Shown piece after piece: positions 37,916 to 47,522 of a stretch of DNA of 64,000 nt. The notes beneath the pieces were generated by a model, which had not been told where the DNA came from, made no database searches, and saw nothing but the letters and a program-made list of their open reading frames with translations. This stretch comes from Solicoccozyma terricola (lineage: Eukaryota; Basidiomycota; Tremellomycetes; Filobasidiales; Piskurozymaceae). The stretch is from positions 62,001 through 126,000 of the forward strand of contig BCLD01000007.1 of the NCBI GenBank assembly GCA_001600875.1, given 5' to 3'. Each line of letters begins with the position of its first letter. The first letter of the stretch is position 1. The translations under genes and the position numbers were made by a program.

Positions 37916-39319
37916 TTAATTGAACAGCCCGCCAGAGTCACTCACCACAAACGGGTTGACGGATGGTTTCACCTCGTCAACGGAAGCGACAGAAGCGTTC
38001 TTTAGTTGTTTCCAGCCCGCCTCTGGCATGACGAGACTACGTAGTAGAGCGATTTCGATGTTGAGCTTGGTGACCTGCTGTTTCCATACCACGGGATCCT
38101 CGTCACGTTCGCCAACGCCGAACCTAAACCCCTCGCGTGTAGTTGGGTAATGAGCGTGGACCTGACATGTCTTGCCGACGAGATGAACTAGCGAGACCGC
38201 GCAGCCCGCCTGCTCGAAAGAGGATAAACTTGGGAACCACAAGTGCAGCTCCTCCAAGGCTGGATATCTACAACGGGACTTCCCTCTGTATATGCTCGCT
38301 CCGAGTTCCTGGACTTGCTTATCGAGGGAATCACCCGAGAGGAGAAAGGAATCGTCGATATGCAGCACTCTCAAACTCTTCATGGATGGTTTGAGAACTC
38401 GGCCAAATTTTCCTGGTGTACGGATGTCCATGTAGCCGATGTTCCTCTTGTTGAGAAGTCTTTGCAGGTGGGATAAATCGGGAGGCGGTTTGCTTACTGG
38501 CATCCTCGCGACGACGGTATGTAAATGCCGGGCGGAATTGATGATGTTTGCGAGCGTTTGACTTGTGACCCAAAACGCTGTGCATCGAAACACCCTGAGC
38601 TGGTTGAGAATCGGGGAGAATGTATCGTTGACAAGAAGATCGATCGTCAATGGTGCTCCATCTCTCACACAAACTGGGTTGGATGGACCGATTTGCAGCT
38701 TTGTGAGGTAACCATGTAATCGGTTAGAGTATGGTCCAAGTAGACACCTGTCCATGAGGTCGATATGCTGTGTACTGAACAAGGTGTCAAATTGGAGCTC
38801 TACTGTGGACCATTTGTTCTCTACGATGCCGTTGAATATTACCGATCCTATTGCCCCCAGCCCCCGATTCGTCTCGTAAAGAATATGAAATTTTGCCTTT
38901 ATCGCGGTGACATTTGGATAAATACTGGTGACGTCGTGGATGGGAACATGGTGAAGATCGGCTAGAGTATCTTTGAGTATGACTGAGCGAACCGATTCGC
39001 AGTATGTGACGAAACGGGTCTTTGTGAGGAATGGCAACGAAGTCAGTCCGCAGCCATATGGTATCGATACGTTACATCTGAGTCGGCTTACAAGGGCACA
39101 CTTCTTGGCTCCCAGCAATGACGCTGTCCCGACATGTACTTCTCGATACAACACTCGAACGGCTATCGGCCACATCTCTCGAGAAACGGTCAAACATGAC
39201 ACGACGTCGCGACGCGGTAGTTGTTCGATGATGAGATGGCAGATTTCCTTGATGGCGAAGACTTGGGTAGCCGATGAGGGGAAGCCGTGGTGGATGGTTG
39301 GTTTGGGTGTGATTGACAT
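37916..39319 (-). CDS. F-box-like protein 3 (intronless)
   Basis: A single open frame of 467 codons with its ATG at 39319. The F-box-like segment is HLIIEQLPRRDVVSCLTVSR followed by WPIAVRVLYREV near residues 28-60. The rest contains leucine-rich stretches (SMKSLRVLHIDDSFLL; ALEELHLWFPSL), as in the neighbouring genes. The C-terminal EAGWKQL corresponds to the GW motif shared by the group. It is the only gene of the cluster without introns, which is unusual in this intron-dense window and might mean origin by a retroposed or intron-losing copy. The target is unknown. Confidence 0.68.
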   Translation of the reverse strand: MSITPKPTIHHGFPSSATQVFAIKEICHLIIEQLPRRDVVSCLTVSREMWPIAVRVLYREVHVGTASLLGAKKCALVSRLRCNVSIPYGCGLTSLPFLTKTRFVTYCESVRSVILKDTLADLHHVPIHDVTSIYPNVTAIKAKFHILYETNRGLGAIGSVIFNGIVENKWSTVELQFDTLFSTQHIDLMDRCLLGPYSNRLHGYLTKLQIGPSNPVCVRDGAPLTIDLLVNDTFSPILNQLRVFRCTAFWVTSQTLANIINSARHLHTVVARMPVSKPPPDLSHLQRLLNKRNIGYMDIRTPGKFGRVLKPSMKSLRVLHIDDSFLLSGDSLDKQVQELGASIYRGKSRCRYPALEELHLWFPSLSSFEQAGCAVSLVHLVGKTCQVHAHYPTTREGFRFGVGERDEDPVVWKQQVTKLNIEIALLRSLVMPEAGWKQLKNASVASVDEVKPSVNPFVVSDSGGLFN

Positions 39320-39552
39320 CGTGCCGGTGACGCTTTAGTGGAATCGATGATGATGTTGATGATGCTACTCTTCCATTTCAGAATGGCGGGGAAACTACAG
39401 CGAATCGCCAAAAAAAAGCACAAGTCTCCTATCTTATCGTACAAATAATCGACAAATTATCATGAATCATGGCAAATCATATACTAGACGACATCACAGG
39501 CAACATTGTAGATAGAGAGTCGGCCACAGGAAGACATGTGCTAGATTGTTGC

Positions 39553-41118
39553 TCAAGAGGTGGTCGCACCCAACGCTGTCCATCCTGGCAAGGTTACGGA
39601 AGGTGGCACTGGCAGTGGCACTTGTTCAACCGTCGACCGGGCAGCTCTCCTGTAAGACTCGAGGGTCGCTTCCATAGCCGCTACCTGACGACAGAAAGCA
39701 CTCTCCGTTCCATTCGCGTTGGGTTTACAGTCAACCATTTCGGAATAGTTGAAGCTGTCCGGGTATGAGTAACGGGTGTCAAATCGGATTTTGCAGGCAA
39801 CTGGTAGAATAGCATCGAAGTGGCGTTTAAGTTGTTGCATATCGATACGTTTCCGGAACTCATAGATGCCCGTGATGACGAGCTCCTCGAGGTTCGGGAA
39901 AATCAAGTAGTTAGGAGTTGACCACGAGTCTCCGCGATTGGGTGTGTTGTCATCGTCGGAATTTAGAAAATTGTAGATCATTTCGAATTTGCATTGCACT
40001 CGACGAAGCTTTTGGGTGACCTGAAGAGGAATTTGGCTGCGGTTCCAGTCTTCGGAAGAAAGTGGTGGGCACGACAAGCTGAAGCGCTCCAGGTTCTTCA
40101 TCCCACCGAGAGCTAAGAAAGTTTGGCTTTTGAACAGATGAATAGGGGCCCTAGTCATGACATCGAGTACGTGAACGTTCGGGATGTATTCGCAAAGCAT
40201 TGGAAAAATATCCCTCGTGCCCGTCCCAACCTCCAACGTGACATCGAAACGTGGTCACATCGCCGAGGAGCTTAAGACTCACGCGGCGAATTGGAAAGAG
40301 AAACTCCTCGATGATCTCCATAATTGACGAGTCGTCTGGTTCGTACATCGCCTCGGCTCTTCGAAAATCGTAAGTAAGCGTGCGAAGTCGAGCGTTCGGA
40401 TCGTCCAGCAGATATTTGAGCTTCGGTTTCAAAAAGGGATCCGAGGCGTACCCGCGCGTTTCATCGAAGGCAGCCGAATATCTTATGTCGAGGTCGATAT
40501 TGAGTCGCGCTTCATTGGGGTGAAGGGCCTCGTGTTCAGTCTCCGTTCCAGAATCCGTTTCTCTGCCAAACTCTTTAAAAGACTCTTCAGAAAACATTGC
40601 ATTTTGGGTTGGTCCCTGTTCCCCATTAGATTCTGATAGCTGTTCCATGACAGTGTCTCCTTCAACCGTTCCATTCTGGTCCAAAGACAAAGTAAGGTTG
40701 AACATGTAAATGGAACTTAGGCATGGAACCTTGACCGACTTGATGTTCGGATACTTCTTTCGGAGCTTTCCTAAAATGAAGAGACCAGGAGCTGTGTCGT
40801 TCTCATTGAATTGTTCCAGCTTGAGATGACGGACGCTTTGACGACATTTTGCAAGTCGATCCTATTGAAATGGTCCAAATCAGTGGATGAATTGAATCGT
40901 GAATTGGAAAGAATACTCACTGATGAAGAAGACATCTTTTCCAGGTGAGCCATGGCCCTCTCCGTCGTGCTCTCATACACCGGTTTTATAGCCAGCAACG
41001 ACACAGTCTGATTGAGACCGAACAATTTTACCAGATCGTCCTTCTCTAGGTAACGAAAAATTTCTAGGACGACCGGGTCCGCGCAGAAGGCTCGAGAAGC
41101 GGCAGATGACGATGACAT
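39553..41118 (-). CDS. F-box-like protein 4
   Basis: Three exons (40921-41118, 40283-40861, 39553-40230) encode 484 residues. The F-box-like N terminus is VVLEIFRYLEKDDLVKLFGL, then VSLLAIKPVYEST. A leucine-rich stretch follows the first intron (VRHLKLEQF). The middle has an acidic Glu/Asp/Ser-rich insertion, and leucine-rich stretches return later (FPNLEELVITGIYEF). The C terminus reads LPGWTAL, the weakest version of the cluster's GW motif. Intron 2 uses the acceptor TTGGAG. It is divergent from the hydrolase gene at 41864, with 745 bp between them. Confidence 0.65.
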
Positions 41119-41863
41119 GGCGGATGTGGAGTATGTGAGGGATAGCGATGATGACGGGAACGATGTCGAGGTCGAGGATGAGGGTGGTGATGTGAATATG
41201 GTTTTGGTGTCGATGATGACGACCTAGACAACGACTTCCTATCGGAGCGAAAGAAAGAAAAAAAAAGAAAAAGGAAAATGGTGCAACGTTGTTCTCAGTC
41301 CGAAACACGTGTGAAGCTGGACTCTGTACCCGAAAGGGCCAAGCGGTGGTAGGGTATGGATAGTTTTAGAAGCACCTCGGAGAGAGGTTCTGTCATTCAG
41401 CTGAGCTCTCCCGCTATGCTACAACACCGGTAGTAGTATGTTCCAAGCACTCCAGTGGTGATTCTGGAACACAAACCCATCCCCTGGCAACTTCTATCTT
41501 CCTACCACTCCAGCATCTTCTGCCACTCTTCTAAACGGGATTGGGATTAATTTCAGTCGTACTATGCACTACTGTGCGAAGTAACGTTCGGATTGTCAAC
41601 TCTGCATTGGCAATCCATGCTTGTTCTCGAAAAACATCACGGAGATCGATTCGACGCTGCTGTGTCATGAGATGATCATGGATTGGAATTTTTCTCAAGC
41701 AAGGTGAATATCTCTGGAATAGCAGCGTCAATAAATTAGAATAAGTTGCAGATCCTCAGGTGCTCAGGGACTGCTAGATCTGCTGCTGGAAGCTGATGGT
41801 GACCTCGGTGTGAAGTGGTGAGGATGGACTTGGGTGGCGAATAAGGACCGGGATGACGTCATC
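41119..41863. promoter_or_regulatory. Divergent promoter, F-box 4 / hydrolase
   Basis: This 745-bp gap lies between divergent genes. It has an A-rich tract at about 41248-41277 and a GGAGAG...CTCTCC hairpin at about 41380-41415. A tRNA was considered for that hairpin and rejected. No gene is supported. Confidence 0.4.
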
Positions 41864-43876
41864 ATGATTTTTGGAGTAGATCGAAATATCACTCCACAGT
41901 TGATATTTGTGTGCATGGAAGACATGTCCCTGTCGACCATCATGACCATCCTCACATCCCTCTCTGTCACCATCCGCAGGTCATTCCAGTCCATAGTATA
42001 CGCTCTGAGACTCGTCAAGTCGTCTCACCAGATCATCCTCGTTCGTTCTCGTGCTCCAGGGAAGATCGGGAATGGGCATACTAAGCGGTCCGTGACGGAG
42101 TGGATCGAGGAGGTCGTGCCTAGCTTGGCTGGGGAGTTCAAACCGAGTTGGTGGCTGCCGAGGTGAGTGGCGCGAGCTATACCGTCCCTGCGTCGAACAT
42201 AGTGAACTGCATTTGCAGAGATACTGATTCCATTGCAACGCTTCCAGTGGTCATTTCCAAACTGCCTACTCAGTTGTTGGAAACTTTCACAATGTCGACA
42301 AGGTTCAATACGACAGGTGAGATTTGGCCGTCCTTCCTGTAAATTACCCTCTTGATCTGATATCAATCGCAGGACGTTCCTATCGATGCCGGACGGCGGT
42401 ACTCTGTGAGTTTCCTTGTAAATACCTCAGTCATGTCAGCTTGCCCTTTGCTGATAGTCCCTCCGTTGAAAATGTCTCGCTTACAGCGGCATCGATATAA
42501 CACCTCCAACCCATTCCTCACTTCCTCCTACCGCGCCCACAATTATCATAGCACACGGTCTCACAGGCGGTTCTCACGAGAGCTACGTACGGAACGTCCT
42601 GGATTGGGTCGTGAAACCGAAGGAGGAAGGAGGTTTAGGTGGACGGGGTGTCGTTGCGAATGTGAGAATTGGCTATTCACGCGGTGTTGCAGAGGTATCC
42701 CTGGGTTCTGATAGTCCGACCGGTGTATAGTACCGTGGTTGTGCTTCTGTCCCAGTCACGTCACCTCAATTCTACTCTGCTGGATATACCGGAGACTATC
42801 ACACCGTCGTCGAATACATGGCACGTCAACATCCTCATTCCCCATTGTTCGGCATGGGATTTTCTCTGGGTGCGAGTGTAGTCGCTAGGTATTTTGGAGA
42901 ACAAGGTGATAGGTGTATTTTGAGAGGTGGAGTGGTGTTGGGTTGTCCGTGGGATATTCCTGCAATGTCGCAATCGTAAGTAGATATTTTCCGTCCTCGA
43001 AAGGAAATAAGCAACGTTGACCAACATCCAGTTCCCTCCCACTAGACTTGAAACGGGATTCATCTCATCCCGCCTATACTCAACTGCAATGGGTAAAAAC
43101 CTCCTCCGTCTCTTCAGTCGAAACATCCCCAACATTGCCACCCAATTGTCCTCCCACCCCGACTTATCCGACACAGCTGCGACCGTTTCCAAACTCCAAG
43201 CCAAAGGTCGACACCTTCGACTTCGTGATGTCGATGAGGGATTGACATGTAGATATGGTGGACTTCGAAAGGAGCATGGTGGTGCCTTCCCGTTTCAAGG
43301 TGCGGACGAGTATTATGAGTGGGCAAGTAGTCAGAGGTTTATCGGAGGAGTGAAGAGGTGAGTGTTTGGGGTCAGATGGTGAGACTGAATGATATGATAG
43401 CTCATGGCTGCAAACCTTCTTCAAGACCACTCCTCGCCATAAATGCGTTTGACGATCCCATCATCGACGGTGGTGAGTGTCCCATCATCTCATGCGCACT
43501 TGATGATACGATTTGAAAGCTTAGCGATCCATTCCCCACAGCATCCCTTCCCACCCTCTCCGTAGAATCCTCATCCCATGTTCTCCTCGCCGTCACAAGT
43601 GCAGGGGGTCATCTAGGTTGGTTCAATGGGCCATACTTTAAAACCGGTGATCGATATCCACAACAACGCTGGGTACTTCAACCTATATCCGAATTCTTGA
43701 CGGCTGCTGTTACGGGTTTGACTGAGTGCGCCGAGGTGAGACAGGTGGTGGTAGAAGACGAATATACATGGGTCGTTGGATCGGAAGGTGATAGGTATGG
43801 ACGCGTGGGATGGAAGGAGAGAGCAGGACATGAGGTCGTACATGGAGAGGAAGATGGGACCCTGCAGGGGTTGTAG
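41864..43876 (+). CDS. ABHD1/3-type alpha/beta hydrolase
   Basis: This membrane-anchored serine hydrolase is of the YheT/ABHD1-ABHD3 family, which in yeast includes ester-forming and monoacylglycerol-hydrolysing enzymes (Eht1, Eeb1, Ymr210w). Eight exons (41864-42162, 42248-42316, 42373-42405, 42487-42661, 42731-42975, 43046-43357, 43426-43472, 43542-43876) sum to 504 residues. Family landmarks: WWLPSGHFQTAYSVVGNF, the oxyanion strand IIIAHGLTGGSHESYV, YRGCASVPVTSPQFYSAGYT, the nucleophile Ser in GFSLGAS, the Asp in NAFDDPI and the His in SAGGHLGWF. The N-terminal hydrophobic segment is probably a membrane anchor. Start choice is uncertain: 41864 is the first ATG, and 41915 would give MEDMSLSTIM. 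Confidence 0.9.
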
Positions 43877-44166
43877 ACTTGAGTTTAATTAGAATCGGGC
43901 ACCATCCTTGAAAGATTTGTGTATCGCACGCATATAGAATCGCATGGTAGGCATATCATTTTCGTACAAAGGACAACCAACCAAGCGGGAGACAAAGATT
44001 TTAATAACGAACATGAAAGGACGATGCAGAACATTGGGATGGCCGTGTATTGATTTGATGGGATGTAATGAAGGGGTAAGGAATCCTGAGATTGGGTGTC
44101 CTCGCCCACATTGTTAAAATTTTCGATGACTTGCTTATTCCTGATCTTCCAAAGGCCTCCTGACCA

Positions 44167-46917
44167 TCACATGATGATGCATCGACCACCTCCGCTCCTG
44201 TTTCCACTTTCTTCTCGGTGCATCTCTCTCTCGGCCGCCTGCATTTCCTCCAGCGACAATTGACGGAGCTCCGGCCCAGCAGCAGCTGTTATCGGTGCTG
44301 CCCCTTCCTCTTCTTCCTCCTCTTCATCGTCATCATCGTCGTCGTCTAAACCGAGCTCGTCCTCGATATCCCCGAGGTCGATGACTTCGAAACCGGATTG
44401 GGCGTTGTATGGTGGTGGTGGAGGCGGGGATGATGGACCATAGGCGACGTTGGTGTATGCTGGGACCGGAGTGAGAGGAACAACCGCTGGACGACGCGGT
44501 GGAGTTGAAGGTAGAGCGACTGTCCGTGGTGGCGGTGTTACGGATGGCGGTTGATACATGGGCGGTGAAGATGGCGGCGGCGGAGGAGGTGGTGGTGTTT
44601 CCGTTGCTGTTGCCAACGTTGCTACCACCATTTCTGTCTCCCTCGCTTCCTGCGCTTCCGTCTCCCATCTTTCCCTAATCCTCCTCTCCTCCTCTACCCT
44701 CTCCATCTCCCTCTGTCTGATTCCAAACAACCACCTCTCCTCCCTCTCCCTCGCCAACATCGATTCCCTTTCCCAATCTTGCCTCTCCCTGTCTTCCCGT
44801 CTCCGTCGCACTAGCTCGTCGTCTCTGGCCCTTTGTTCGACCGCTCTCCTCTCCGCACGTAACGCCGCTTTCCTCGCATTACATCGTTGTGTAAACTCGG
44901 CGAGTAACGCGGAGCTACTCCTCTCCATGATCCAATTATTTCCTGCTCTACGAATAAGCTTCCTTTCCTGTGCTTCTGGTTCTGAAGCTTCGTAGGATTC
45001 CAGCATATCGAGGTATGTCCTAGCTTGACCTGGTAGGACGATCAGAGGTTGATCCGGTGTCCATTCTTTGTGAGACATTGAAATATTCGTGTAATGTTGT
45101 TGACAAATACCGTCCCAAATGATTCTAAAGACGCTTCCATCTTGAAAATGCTGTCTAGTCCAATGTTCTCTGATGGATGCGAAGAATAGATCGGTATAGC
45201 CAGAATGCGTCAACGATGCGTTGTATTTGATCAACGACAAAGTCCTTTGTTTGTTAGCCGTTCGAATGGAAGCCCGGATTTCCGGTGAGACGCCACCAAA
45301 AGACGGTGTTTTCCATCGTGTCGATCTAGTAAACCTGGTAGCGATCGCCAACTTTCTTTTCCACTTGATGGACATTCCATCGTCGGTTTTGGTACCGATA
45401 TCGACACCGTGGTCGAGACTTTTTAACTTGTTAACCCACATACCAGCCAACGATTTCCCCACCCCACCCGCGGCCCTCGCTTGTATCCGAGGTAGAGTAG
45501 TAAGATGTGCATGTGAATGTCGTTCGAGACGTAACCAATCTGAATCGGAGAGTACCATATCCGCGTCTGACGCTGAATCTTCTGACGAGATGAGTAGCTG
45601 GTGGGGTTCCCGGGGGGGGGGGGGGGAAGGAAGCCGGATCAGACTTTCGGTGAAAAAACCCCACCCCACCCAACCCGTTTCCGTCTCCAAACTCACTAAA
45701 TTCTTCCCCTCAATCCCCGCTTTAACCCTCTCCAAAGCCCCTTCCAAACTCTCCGTCCTAACCATCTCCAATTGTTCTCCTGAATGATATGATATCCCAG
45801 TAAATGTATTCAATACCGGGAAAAGAACGGATGATTTTGATGATTTGGACTTGGATTTGGGAATAGGAGAAGGAGAAGGTGGTGTAGATGAATTTGTCCT
45901 TTTTCTTTTCCTCGTCGTTGTTGTTGTCGACGTTGTTGTTGCTGAACCATGACTCAACACCTCCGATGCCCTAGAACGAGTCGACGCCGCCGACGACGAC
46001 GACGCGGACCCCCTTCTTAAAGGCGAAACCAATCCAATCTCATGATCAATCTCCATTTCTTCCTCACCATTCAATTGATCCGATATATCCATATCAATAT
46101 CACTCCCTTCTTCTTCTTCTTCTTCTTCTTTTGTTTCTAATTCCGATTCGATTTCTAATTCGATATCTGCGTCGGCGTCGGCGTCGGCGTCTACGTCATC
46201 GTCATCTCTATGACAAGGATTCGATGATGTGCCGCGGAACGTAGAGAACGCTTTAATTCGACCATGGAGTCTATGAAGACGTCGACGGTTTTGAGGAGTA
46301 CGAGGGGTACGAGGAGAACGAGTGGTGGTAGTATTACTCGGTGAGACTGTGAAATCTGCAATATTCAATTCATGATCCGAATCCGAATCCGAATCCGAAT
46401 CCGAATCCCCCTCGTCCTCGTCCGATGTCCCAGTCCCAGTCCAAATCCCAATCGACAAATCTTTCCCCAAATTAATCGGTGACTCTAAAACCCTCCCTTT
46501 TATTCTATCCCTTCTACGGGGATGACCTTTCCTTTGAATTTGTTTCTCACGAGCTATGATATTCCTAGCTCTACGTGCGCGTAGAAGTTGGATATTGGTG
46601 GATGATGATTTGTGTGAATGTGAGGAGTGGTTGTGGTTGTGGTTGTTGGTGGTGGTGGTGGTGGTGATCGTTGTAGGGTTATGATGTTGTGGATAGGACG
46701 ACGAGGAAGGGGATGAGGAAGAGGATGAGAACGCGAGGATGGAAGTTGGGTTGAATATTGGATGAGGCGGGGGAGGGGGAGGGGGAGTGGGAGTGGGAGT
46801 GGGATGCATTGTAGATGGGATGAGATGGTGTGTGGATGTGGATGATTGAGGTGGTGGTGGTGGTGAGTACTCCCATCCCATCCACCCATCCCATCTACGC
46901 TCCCTACCATCTACCAT
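44167..46917 (-). CDS. Large low-complexity protein with CaaX box
   Basis: I do not recognise this 916-residue protein. The frame is open from 46917 to the stop at 44167-44169. The N-terminal half is low-complexity (Pro, Ser, His/Asn, Asp/Ser and Glu runs), with basic patches such as RKRKRT. The central part, about residues 500-700, is more ordered (WTRQHFQDGSVFRIIWDGIC; EWTPDQPLIVLPGQARTYLD). It is followed by a long Arg/Glu-rich coiled coil (about 690-770). Then come Pro-rich segments, an acidic run and the last four residues C-I-I-M, a farnesylation/geranylgeranylation CaaX signal. The protein is thus predicted to be prenylated and membrane-associated. A C15 run on the coding strand at 45612-45626 encodes Pro here but could instead mark an intron. 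The start could also be an internal ATG at 46809. Confidence 0.6.
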   Translation of the reverse strand: MVDGRERRWDGWMGWEYSPPPPPQSSTSTHHLIPSTMHPTPTPTPPPPPPPHPIFNPTSILAFSSSSSSPSSSSYPQHHNPTTITTTTTTNNHNHNHSSHSHKSSSTNIQLLRARRARNIIAREKQIQRKGHPRRRDRIKGRVLESPINLGKDLSIGIWTGTGTSDEDEGDSDSDSDSDSDHELNIADFTVSPSNTTTTRSPRTPRTPQNRRRLHRLHGRIKAFSTFRGTSSNPCHRDDDDVDADADADADIELEIESELETKEEEEEEEGSDIDMDISDQLNGEEEMEIDHEIGLVSPLRRGSASSSSAASTRSRASEVLSHGSATTTSTTTTTRKRKRTNSSTPPSPSPIPKSKSKSSKSSVLFPVLNTFTGISYHSGEQLEMVRTESLEGALERVKAGIEGKNLVSLETETGWVGWGFFTESLIRLPSPPPPREPHQLLISSEDSASDADMVLSDSDWLRLERHSHAHLTTLPRIQARAAGGVGKSLAGMWVNKLKSLDHGVDIGTKTDDGMSIKWKRKLAIATRFTRSTRWKTPSFGGVSPEIRASIRTANKQRTLSLIKYNASLTHSGYTDLFFASIREHWTRQHFQDGSVFRIIWDGICQQHYTNISMSHKEWTPDQPLIVLPGQARTYLDMLESYEASEPEAQERKLIRRAGNNWIMERSSSALLAEFTQRCNARKAALRAERRAVEQRARDDELVRRRREDRERQDWERESMLAREREERWLFGIRQREMERVEEERRIRERWETEAQEARETEMVVATLATATETPPPPPPPPSSPPMYQPPSVTPPPRTVALPSTPPRRPAVVPLTPVPAYTNVAYGPSSPPPPPPYNAQSGFEVIDLGDIEDELGLDDDDDDDEEEEEEEGAAPITAAAGPELRQLSLEEMQAAEREMHREESGNRSGGGRCIIM
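45612..45626 (+). repeat. Homopolymer in CaaX-protein gene
   Basis: This is G15 on the + strand, so C15 on the coding strand. It lies upstream of a CCACCAG that could act as a splice acceptor. By analogy with the intronic C runs in this window it may lie in an unrecognised intron rather than encode Pro. Confidence 0.6.
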
Positions 46918-47522
46918 CTACCATCCTGTTCCCGAGACCACTCTCTCACTCTCCCTCTCACTCCCTCGACGCGCTCGTCCATTCCCATCCCGTCCATCCC
47001 ATCTCCCGCCCTGTGAAACGGTAAATGGGAGGGTGGGACAAGCGGAGGTACATACATACAGAAGCACAACAGCAGCAGCAGGTGGACAGGCAATGTAGCC
47101 TAGTCCTGCTCCCCCGCATCGTGACCTATTCCAATCTACCCGTATCCGGCGTAAAACTCACCCTCTTACCCCGAATGACGACGCGATATGGGACAGCATA
47201 GCATAACATGGTTCACACAGATAATTCCCATCAAATCGTAATGTACTCCTGGAGTAACGCTGTCCATATCCATACCCCACCCGTCTAATATCCACTGCTG
47301 CCACTGCTCCTTCTCCTTCTACTCCTTCTCCTTCTATTACTACTTCTACTGTAGAATGACCATCTGTCTACTACTGTGGGATGATTACGTAATCATCGGG
47401 AATGGGGGGACCATCGCAACTATTAACAACTTCATCCTATTCCAACATCCTACGAGGTGGGTTGCCGGGGTACAGGTACACACACATAGCTCCGCTCAAG
47501 GGTTAGCGGGTCAGGGTCAGCC
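46918..47522. promoter_or_regulatory. Divergent promoter, CaaX protein / TAPT1
   Basis: This 605-bp intergenic region lies between divergent genes. It contains a CT-rich microsatellite-like tract (about 47296-47350, CTTCTCCTT units). I see no gene. Confidence 0.5.

Noticed and set aside
41375..41425. tRNA-like hairpin (GGAGAG...CTCTCC with an AGCTGAGCTC stretch)
   Set aside because: It lacks a B-box (GGTTCRANNCC), no acceptor stem closes around it, and the arms do not fold into a cloverleaf.
42661..42730. Coding readthrough in the ABHD hydrolase
   Set aside because: The in-frame continuation hits a stop. Splicing 42662-42730 restores the conserved RGCASVPVTSPQ motif.
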